Shown here in pieces: positions 58,109-64,000 of a stretch of 64,000 nucleotides of DNA. The notes under the pieces are model-generated. The model was not told where the DNA came from. It searched no databases and worked only from the letters and a program-made list of their open reading frames with translations. Origin of the DNA: an uncultured Oscillospiraceae bacterium (GTDB taxonomy: Bacteria; Bacillota; Clostridia; Oscillospirales; Oscillospiraceae); NCBI GenBank assembly GCA_947629795.1, contig CANRFC010000003.1:1-64000 (forward strand). The letters run 5' to 3'. The stretch's first letter is position 1, and each line of letters opens with the position of its first letter. A program made the position numbers and the translations under genes.

Positions 58109-59197
58109 ATGAAAAAATCCCTGCTTCCCTTACTCCTCGCCCTGCTCTGTGCCGCCCTCCTCTCCCTGCCCGCCCTGGCGGCAGAGAGGGTGGAGGTCCG
58201 GTTCTTTGACGAGGAGTCCGGCCGCTACGGCCCCGCCCTCTCCATGGGAGAAATCCATATCCTCCTGGACGGGGAGCCCCTGGTCAGCGATGTACCCGGT
58301 CTTCTCTGGCAGGTCAACGGGGACAGCCGGACCATGGCGCCGGTGCGTCCCCTGGCCGAGGCCCTGGGGGCGGAGGTGCTCTGGCTGGGCCAGACCCACC
58401 AGGTGGTCCTCCGCCGGGGGGAGGACACCCTGGTGCTCACCCTGGGCTCGGCCCGGGCGGCGGTCAACGGGGCAGAGGTGGACCTCCCCGGCGGCGTTCC
58501 CGCCGTACTGGCTCTGGCAGACGGTGGGGAGCGGACCATGGTCCCCCTGCGCTTTGTGGCCGAACAGTTGGGAGCCCGGGTGGACTGGGACGGTGCCAAC
58601 GCCGCCGCCCTGGTCTCCTCCGCCCCTGCTGTCCCCGGAGTGGACCGGCCCTTCCGGGTGGCTCTGGACGCCGGCCACGGAGGCTCCGCCCCCGGCACGG
58701 TGAACGAGGGCTATGCGGAAAAGGACGTGAACCTCCCCATCACCCTCCGCACCGCCCAGCTCCTGGAGGAGGAGGGCTGTGAGGTGGTCCTCACCCGGGC
58801 TGACGACAGGGATGTGGACCTCTATGAGCGCTGCGCCATTGCCAACCGGGCGGAGGCGGACATCTTCGTGTCCATCCACTCCAACGCCCTGCCCGGCAAC
58901 CCCGATTTTCAGGGGACCTTTACCTACTCCTACCCCGGCAGCGTCCGGGGCGCGGAGCTGGCCCGGGCCATCCAGAGCGCGGTGTGCGCTGCCGCCGGCT
59001 CCATGGACAGGGGGCTGTGTACTGAAAACTTCGTGGTCCTGCGGGAGACCCACATGCCCGCCGCCCTTCTGGAGACCGGGTTTATGTCCAACCATCAGGA
59101 ACTGATGCTCCTGGTGGACCCGGCCTATCAGGAAAAGCTGGCCCGGGGCACGGCCCGGGGGATCATGGACTACCTCAACACCCTCCTCCCGCAATAG
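58109..59197 (+). CDS. N-acetylmuramoyl-L-alanine amidase with copper-amine-oxidase-like domain
   Basis: Secreted cell-wall hydrolase of 362 residues. Signal peptide 1-25 (LLCAALLSLPALAA). A domain of the Cu_amine_oxidN1 type (about 40-165, TMAPVRPLAEALGAEVLW and TMVPLRFVAEQLGARVDWD). Then an Amidase_3 domain with zinc ligands His in LDAGHGG, Glu in NEGYAEKDVNL and His in SIHSNAL, and the catalytic Glu in LLETGFMSN. Cuts the amide between MurNAc and L-Ala. A strong terminator follows. Confidence 0.94.
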   Translation: MKKSLLPLLLALLCAALLSLPALAAERVEVRFFDEESGRYGPALSMGEIHILLDGEPLVSDVPGLLWQVNGDSRTMAPVRPLAEALGAEVLWLGQTHQVVLRRGEDTLVLTLGSARAAVNGAEVDLPGGVPAVLALADGGERTMVPLRFVAEQLGARVDWDGANAAALVSSAPAVPGVDRPFRVALDAGHGGSAPGTVNEGYAEKDVNLPITLRTAQLLEEEGCEVVLTRADDRDVDLYERCAIANRAEADIFVSIHSNALPGNPDFQGTFTYSYPGSVRGAELARAIQSAVCAAAGSMDRGLCTENFVVLRETHMPAALLETGFMSNHQELMLLVDPAYQEKLARGTARGIMDYLNTLLPQ

Positions 59198-59211
59198 GCT
59201 GAAAAAGTGCA

Positions 59212-59250
59212 AAAAGGCCGCACGGAAACCACTTCCGTGCGGCCTTTTGT
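59212..59250. terminator. Bidirectional terminator between the amidase gene and ftsZ
   Basis: AAAAGGCCGCACGGAA and TTCCGTGCGGCCTTTT around ACCAC (59212-59248), perfect; serves two convergent genes. Confidence 0.93.
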
Positions 59251-59269
59251 CTGTTTTGTGGGGGAGAGC

Positions 59270-60379
59270 TTACCGCTCGTTCCGCTTGTCGAAGATCTTG
59301 AAGATGCTGTCCCAGTCGGCGTCGTCCTCGCCGCCCTCGCCGGGCTTGGCCTCTCCCTTCTGCTCCTCGGCCACCTTCCCGGCGGCGGCGGAGAAGGGCT
59401 TGTCCGCGGCGGCCTTGGAGGCAGCCTCGTCATAGCCGGTGGCGATGACGGTGATCTGGATCTCGTCGTCCATGGCGTCGTCCAGGGCGGCGCCGAAGAT
59501 GATATTGGCCTCGGGATGGGCGGCCTGGCGGACCAGGTCGGCGGCCATCTCCACCTCTTCCATGCCCACGTCGGGAGCGCCCACCACATTGATGAGCACG
59601 CCCCGGGCGCCGTTGATGGAGCTCTCCAGCAGGGGGCTGGAGATGGCCATCTTGGCAGCGTCCTCGGCCTTGCTCTTGCCGCTGGCCCGGCCCACGCCCA
59701 TGTGGGCCATGCCCGCGGACTGCATCACGGCGGTGACGTCGGCAAAGTCCAGGTTGATGTAGCCGGGGATCTTGATCAGGTCGGAGATGGACTGCACCGC
59801 CTGGCGGAGCACGTCATCGGCGATCTCAAAGGCGTTGGCGAAGGTGATCTTCTGGTCGGTGGCGTACTTCAGCCGCTCGTTGGGGATGATGACCAGGGAG
59901 TCCACCTTGTTCTTGAGCTCCTCGATGCCGGCCTCGGCCTGCTGCATCCGGCGGGCGCCCTCGAACTTGAAGGGCTTGGTGACCACGCCCACGGTGAGGA
60001 TGCCGGCCTCCTTGGCGATGTCGGCCACGATGGGGGCCGCGCCGGTGCCGGTGCCGCCGCCCATGCCGGCGGTGATGAAGACCATGTTGGTGTTCTCCAG
60101 GGCCTTGGCGATGGCGCTGCGGCTCTCCTCGGCGGACTTGCGGCCCACCTCGGGGTCGGAGCCCGCGCCCTGGCCGGCGGTGAGCTTTTCGCCGATCTGG
60201 ATCTTCTGATTGGCGCCCGAGATGGCCAGCGCCTGCTTGTCGGTATTGACGGCGATGAGGTCCACGCCCTTCACGCCCAGCTTCACCATGCGGTTGACGA
60301 CGTTGTTGCCGCCGCCACCCACTCCGATTACCTTGATGTTGACAACGCTCTCAGGGCCGGTATCCAATCCAAACGGCAT
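59270..60379 (-). CDS. ftsZ: Cell division GTPase FtsZ
   Basis: Tubulin-like GTPase that forms the Z-ring. The 369-residue protein has GVGGGGNN (19-26), the tubulin signature GGGTGTG at 107-113, the T7-loop [12 protein letters not shown] (catalytic Asp) and an acidic, Ala/Glu-rich linker. The C-terminal peptide [15 protein letters not shown] is the conserved tail of clostridial FtsZ. ATG behind AGGAGGAG. Confidence 0.97.
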   Translation of the reverse strand: MPFGLDTGPESVVNIKVIGVGGGGNNVVNRMVKLGVKGVDLIAVNTDKQALAISGANQKIQIGEKLTAGQGAGSDPEVGRKSAEESRSAIAKALENTNMVFITAGMGGGTGTGAAPIVADIAKEAGILTVGVVTKPFKFEGARRMQQAEAGIEELKNKVDSLVIIPNERLKYATDQKITFANAFEIADDVLRQAVQSISDLIKIPGYINLDFADVTAVMQSAGMAHMGVGRASGKSKAEDAAKMAISSPLLESSINGARGVLINVVGAPDVGMEEVEMAADLVRQAAHPEANIIFGAALDDAMDDEIQITVIATGYDEAASKAAADKPFSAAAGKVAEEQKGEAKPGEGGEDDADWDSIFKIFDKRNER

Positions 60380-60474
60380 AACTGCTCCTCCTATACAAAT
60401 ATCATATGTGTGGGAAAGGGGTCGCTCCGGGTCATTTTGTGACGGAGGCCCCGTAAGGTTCTATATCTTGTTAC

Positions 60475-60503
60475 ATTTTAAACTTTTTGGAGCCCCAGGT
60501 CAA
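60475..60503 (-). promoter_or_regulatory. Promoter of ftsZ
   Basis: Minus strand TTGACC (60498-60503), 17 bp, TAAAAT (60475-60480), in the gap between the DUF881 gene and ftsZ. It gives a leader of about 90 bases and makes ftsZ partly independent of the dcw genes upstream. Confidence 0.8.
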
Positions 60504-60556
60504 GCCCTCCGCCGAGATTTCCCCAAAGTTTTGGAACTTTTCCTCTCCCGGAAGGC

Positions 60557-61351
60557 TCACTCCCCCGTCTCCCGGAGGCTGGGCTGAAGATAGCTGAGCC
60601 GGACCTGACCGGTATAGGCGGGGATGGTCAGCTCGTCGCTGGGGGAGACCTTCACCCGGATGCCCCACTGGGAGAGAATGTCCACCACCCCGTTGCGCAT
60701 GGTCAGGGCGTTGGAGAGGGTCTCCTGGTCCCCGATGGCGAAGATGGTGAAGGGGGCGGCCTTCTGCACACCGTTCACCGTGACCACCGGCCCGGCGCAG
60801 CGGATCTCGCTGGTGGCAAGCAGCCGCTCCCCGTTGAGGGACAGGGCCTCTGCCCCGGCGGCACGCAGCTCGTTGATGACGTCCAGAAGGTCGGAGTCGT
60901 GGATGAGGTAGTCGGCCTCGTCCCCGCTGGTGTTGGTCCAGTCCGAGTCGTCCATGATGACGCTGACCCCGGGGCCCTTCACGTCGGTGAGCCCGGCGAT
61001 GACCTTCAGCCGCAAAAGCTCGGGGCCCTCCCCCGTTTCGGCGGCGGCCCGGGCAAGAGCCAGCTCCTCCCGGAGCTCGTCCACCTGGGTCTGGAGCTTG
61101 TCCGCCCGGTCCTGCTCCCTGGCAGCCAGGGCCAGGGCCTGGGGCAGGGAGTCCTCCCCGCTCTGCTTCCGGGGCCTGCCCCCCCAGAGCTGGGTGACCA
61201 CCAGGGCCAGGGCCAGCAGAAGGCTCACCCCCGCCAGGAGGATGGTGGGAAGGTTATCCCGCCGCCGGACTTGGGGAAGCGCCGGGGTCTGCTCCTCCTG
61301 GGTCTCCTGAGGCAGCGGGATCTCCTGCCGCCGGATCGTCTCCTGTTCCAT
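60557..61351 (-). CDS. DUF881 family protein
   Basis: A 264-residue membrane-anchored protein: cytosolic N-terminus of about 34 residues, one helix (NLPTILLAGVSLLLALALVV), a coiled coil (about 70-105, AAREQDRADKLQTQVDELREELALARAAA), and the DUF881 domain (GPGVSVIMDDSD, then LLDVINELRAAGAEALSLNGERL). The family often lies by divIB/ftsQ in Firmicutes and is thought to act in division. Its first 98 bases overlap the end of ftsQ. ATG behind AAGGGAG. Confidence 0.88.
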   Translation of the reverse strand: MEQETIRRQEIPLPQETQEEQTPALPQVRRRDNLPTILLAGVSLLLALALVVTQLWGGRPRKQSGEDSLPQALALAAREQDRADKLQTQVDELREELALARAAAETGEGPELLRLKVIAGLTDVKGPGVSVIMDDSDWTNTSGDEADYLIHDSDLLDVINELRAAGAEALSLNGERLLATSEIRCAGPVVTVNGVQKAAPFTIFAIGDQETLSNALTMRNGVVDILSQWGIRVKVSPSDELTIPAYTGQVRLSYLQPSLRETGE

Positions 61352-62180
61352 CCGAAACCGCTCCCTTCTCTTGGTACTGCTCGGGGGTCCACCGCTCGGT
61401 GAGGAGCCGGGCCCGCTCGTCCCCGTAGGTCAGGTCCAGGGTCCCTGTGACCACCTCTCCCCGCTGGCGGAAGGTCTCGATGGTGGCCTGAAGGGAGAGG
61501 GCCAGGCGGTCAAAGTCCCCGGACATGGGGGCCACCACCGTCAGGTCGCCGTGATAGCCGAAATAGATGGCGTTGGCGGCGCGCAGGTCGATGAACTCGC
61601 TCATCTCCCCCGTCAGGGCCCGCTTTTGCAGGGCGGTGAGCAGGCTCTTCAGGCTCTCCAGCTTCAACTCGGTCTCGGGCACGGTCTGGTCGGCGGAGAG
61701 CCGCTCCCCCAGGGTGGGGGTCAGGTGGGCCAGGCCCAGCACCTGGGGCAGCTCGGGCCGGAGGGAGGCGTCCCCCTTCTCCACCAGCTTGCCGCTGTCG
61801 TCGATGAGCCAGCGCTCGCCGTTGATCTCCACGGCGGCCACGGCGGCGGTCTCGGTGACGCGCAGCTCCACCGTGTCGGGAAGCTGGGGGATCACCGAGG
61901 CCTTCTTCACATAGGGCAGGGCCCGCATGACGGCCCAGGCCGTGCGGGAGCGGTTGATGAGGAAGAGGTTGTCCCCTGACTCCACCCCCGAGGCCGAGAT
62001 GATCTCCTGGGCCGAGTAGCGGGAGTTGCCGGTGACCACCACGTGATTGACCCGGAAAAAGGCCACGCAGCCCACCGCCAGGGCGGCCAGGACAAGGAGA
62101 AGGGACAGCAGGACATAGAGGATGCCGAAGCGCCCTCTTCTCCTTCTCCGCCGCCGATCCCGATGGTTCCTTCCCGCCAT
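61254..62180 (-). CDS. ftsQ: Cell division protein FtsQ/DivIB
   Basis: A 308-residue bitopic division protein. Arg-rich N-terminus (NHRDRRRRRRRG), a helix (about 18-43), the POTRA domain (FRVNHVVVTGNSRYSAQEIISASGV) and the FtsQ/DivIB domain (DTVELRVTETAAVAAVEINGERWLIDDSG). The last 35 residues are Gly/Asp/Ala/Pro-rich and overlap the DUF881 start. ATG at 62178-62180 behind GGAGGG. Confidence 0.9.
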   Translation of the reverse strand: MAGRNHRDRRRRRRRGRFGILYVLLSLLLVLAALAVGCVAFFRVNHVVVTGNSRYSAQEIISASGVESGDNLFLINRSRTAWAVMRALPYVKKASVIPQLPDTVELRVTETAAVAAVEINGERWLIDDSGKLVEKGDASLRPELPQVLGLAHLTPTLGERLSADQTVPETELKLESLKSLLTALQKRALTGEMSEFIDLRAANAIYFGYHGDLTVVAPMSGDFDRLALSLQATIETFRQRGEVVTGTLDLTYGDERARLLTERWTPEQYQEKGAVSDGTGDDPAAGDPAASGDPGGADPGASPSPAAG

Positions 62181-62308
62181 GGCCTGCCCTCCGTGCTGTC
62201 TGTATCTCCTCTGCGGCACATTTTCTGCCGTGGATATCACGCAGCGGCTATTGTACCACATTTTACATAAAAAGTTGTTAAAAAACGCTTACAAATTTTT
62301 GCCGGCCC

Positions 62309-63562
62309 TCAGTTCTCCTCCCGCCGGACATCCGCCCCCAGGGCCGCCAGAGCCCCCGCCAGGTCGGCGTAGCCCCGGTCGATGTGCTCCAGGCCGGACA
62401 GGACGCTCTCTCCCTGGGCGCCCACGGCGGCCACCGCCAGGGCGGCGCCTCCCCGGAGGTCGGCGGCCCGGACAGAAGCCCCGAAGAGCTTTTCCACCCC
62501 GGTGACCACCGCCACCCGGCCCTCCACTTTGATATCCGCGCCCATGCGCACCAGGTCGTCCACGTGGCGGTAGCGGCTGTCGAAGATGTTCTCGGCAAAG
62601 ACGGTGGCCCCCCGGGCCTTGCACAGGGCGGCCATGACGATGGCCTGAGCGTCGGTGGGAAAGCCGGGATAGGGGGCGGTGCGGATGGGCCGCACCGCCC
62701 TGAGGGGCTCCCGGACCTCGATGCGGATGGCGCTGGGGGAGCTGTACACCAGGCACCCCGCCTCGCTGAGCACGGCGGTGACGGTGGACAGGTGCCGCCA
62801 GTCCACCCCGGTGACCTCCCCCTCGCCCCCCGCCGAGGCCACGGCAGCCAGATAGGTGGCGGCGGCGATGCGGTCCCCCAGGACGGTGTACTCTCCGGCG
62901 TGGAGGTCCTCCCGGCCCCGGACCACGATGGTGGAGCTCCCCGCCCCCCGGACGTCGGCTCCGATGGCGTTGAGGAAGCCTTGCAGGTCGGCGATCTCAG
63001 GCTCCCGGGCGGCGTTGACGATGGTGGTGGTCCCCCGGGCAGCGGCCGCCGCCATCATGGCGTTCTCGGTGGCTCCCACGCTGGGCAGAGCCAGGGTGAT
63101 CTCGGCCCCCCGGAGCCTTCCGGCACATTCCAGCCGGCCGTGGCCCTCGTCGATCTCCGCCCCCAGGGCCCGCAGGGCGGAGAGATGTAAGTCGATGGGC
63201 CGGGGCCCCAGCTCGCACCCGCCGGGGTAGGAGAGCCGGCACGCCCCCATCCGGGCCAGCACCGGCCCCAGAAAAAACACCGACGAGCGCATCCGTCCCA
63301 TGAGCTCGTCGGGAATGTCCCACCGGGTGGGACAGGAGGCGTCCACGATGACGCACTCCCCCTCCCGCACCGCCCGGCAGCCCAGGTGGCGCAGGATGTC
63401 CAGGGCGATGTCCACGTCGGTGAGCCGGGGACAGTTGTGGATCAGGCACACGTCCCCTGAGAGGAGGGTGGCCGCCAGGATGGGCAGCACCCCGTTCTTG
63501 GCCCCCTGGACCCGGACCGAGCCCCGCAGCGGCCGGCCTCCCTCGATGCGCAAAACACTCAT
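62309..63562 (-). CDS. murA: UDP-N-acetylglucosamine 1-carboxyvinyltransferase
   Basis: First committed step of peptidoglycan precursor synthesis, adding enolpyruvate to UDP-GlcNAc. The 417-residue protein has the catalytic Cys116 in SYPGGCELGPRPIDLH (the fosfomycin-sensitive site), Lys22 in VQGAKNGVLP and the duplicated inside-out barrel of the EPSP-synthase fold. The Cys means normal fosfomycin sensitivity is expected. ATG at 63560-63562 behind GGGAGGG. Confidence 0.95.
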   Translation of the reverse strand: MSVLRIEGGRPLRGSVRVQGAKNGVLPILAATLLSGDVCLIHNCPRLTDVDIALDILRHLGCRAVREGECVIVDASCPTRWDIPDELMGRMRSSVFFLGPVLARMGACRLSYPGGCELGPRPIDLHLSALRALGAEIDEGHGRLECAGRLRGAEITLALPSVGATENAMMAAAAARGTTTIVNAAREPEIADLQGFLNAIGADVRGAGSSTIVVRGREDLHAGEYTVLGDRIAAATYLAAVASAGGEGEVTGVDWRHLSTVTAVLSEAGCLVYSSPSAIRIEVREPLRAVRPIRTAPYPGFPTDAQAIVMAALCKARGATVFAENIFDSRYRHVDDLVRMGADIKVEGRVAVVTGVEKLFGASVRAADLRGGAALAVAAVGAQGESVLSGLEHIDRGYADLAGALAALGADVRREEN

Positions 63563-63619
63563 AGCACGCCCTCCCAACGGATGATTTCGGCTCATCCTAT
63601 GCGCCGGGAGGGGTTTGGG

Positions 63620-64000
63620 TCACAGAAGGGCCTTGAGCACGGCGTAGATCTGCTCGTTGGCGTCGGGGATGGAGAGGGCGGAGAGGGAGCGCTGCATTTC
63701 CGAGCGCCGGGGGGCGTCGGCCAGAAGGGCCTTGGCCTCCTCGTAAAGCCGCCGGCCGGTGCACTCCTTCTCCGGCAGGAGCAGGGCTCCCCCGGCGTCG
63801 GCGAGGACCTTGGCGTTCTTGGTCTGGTGGTCGGCCACCACGTTGGGGGAGGGCACCAGGATGGCCGGCTTGGCGATGGCCGAGAGCTCGGAGACCGTGG
63901 AGGCCCCCGCCCGGCACAGCACCAGGTCGGCGGCGGCCATCACCAGGGGCATGTCGTAGATGTACTCCCGCACCTCCACCCCGGGGCAGTTCTCCACCCC
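63620..64000 (-). CDS. murG: Lipid II synthase MurG, C-terminal part (cut by window edge)
   Basis: Transfers GlcNAc from UDP-GlcNAc to lipid I. About 127 residues of the C-terminal, UDP-binding GT-B lobe are visible: MAAADLVLCRAGASTVSELSAI and PAILVPSPNVVADHQTKNAKVL, both hallmark MurG sequence. The N-terminal lobe lies beyond the right edge. The next gene is murA, as in other dcw clusters. Confidence 0.93.
   Translation of the reverse strand, partial: GVENCPGVEVREYIYDMPLVMAAADLVLCRAGASTVSELSAIAKPAILVPSPNVVADHQTKNAKVLADAGGALLLPEKECTGRRLYEEAKALLADAPRRSEMQRSLSALSIPDANEQIYAVLKALL

Overview
The window comes from a high-GC, Gram-positive-type anaerobe of the Clostridia. I would place it in the Oscillospiraceae, near Flavonifractor, Pseudoflavonifractor or Lawsonibacter. 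This rests on the clostridial dcw-cluster order, a T-box leader on cysS, sigma-A promoters of TTGACA/TATAAT type, DUF1385, DUF3842 and DUF881 proteins, an ABC-type zinc importer, and lipoboxes rather than outer-membrane proteins. The genus is an inference from gene content; no rRNA is present.

Layout. Positions 1-14613 are almost all minus-strand housekeeping genes: cysS (cut by the left edge) with its T-box, pgsA, rimO, recX-recA, prmC, a DUF1385 protein, and a lipoprotein-response regulator-histidine kinase operon. An esterase-YfcC transporter pair follows, divergent from a LysR regulator that shares an overlapping promoter region. Positions 15.7-17.7 kb hold DUF3842, a uridine-kinase-like gene whose 5' part is a 66-bp tandem repeat, and an acetyltransferase. 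Positions 17.8-18.4 kb are a non-coding, repeat- and palindrome-rich stretch, next to a small divergent pair that includes a ribbon-helix-helix-like protein with its own inverted-repeat operator. Positions 18.9-22.3 kb are a zinc/cadmium efflux operon (ArsR regulator, HMA chaperone, methyltransferase, P-type ATPase). Then come L-lactate dehydrogenase, a cupin, a nucleoside phosphorylase and a zinc-uptake ABC operon (24.6-27.3 kb).

The most unusual region is 27.4-37.45 kb. It is a self-contained cassette of eight genes: two unrecognised proteins, a ClpP-like serine protease with an intact triad, a soluble VirD4/TraG-like ATPase without membrane segments, two further unrecognised proteins, a 1156-residue SF1 helicase fused to a DUF2726/Vsr-like nuclease domain, and a convergent gene for an internally duplicated protein. 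That last protein shares a module with the helicase C-terminus. The two outermost promoters, 10 kb apart and facing inwards, carry the same inverted repeat (CCGTA-N5-TACGG) over their -35 regions. This is my best candidate for an undescribed system. A role in defence or DNA/protein quality control is only an inference.

After the cassette come an acyltransferase, YbjQ, an ApbE-NusG domain II-Gx transporter operon, an SDR and formate-THF ligase. Positions 45.0-55.5 kb are one long minus-strand operon for muropeptide and MurNAc use: peptide ABC importer (with a frameshifted ATPase gene), murQ, an esterase, a BadF-type sugar kinase, a PTS EIIC lacking its EIIB domain, and an RpiR/MurR regulator. 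An aconitase-family enzyme and a cell-wall amidase follow. The right end is the dcw cluster (ftsZ, DUF881, ftsQ, murA, murG, the last cut by the edge). No rRNA, tRNA, CRISPR array or intact insertion sequence was seen.
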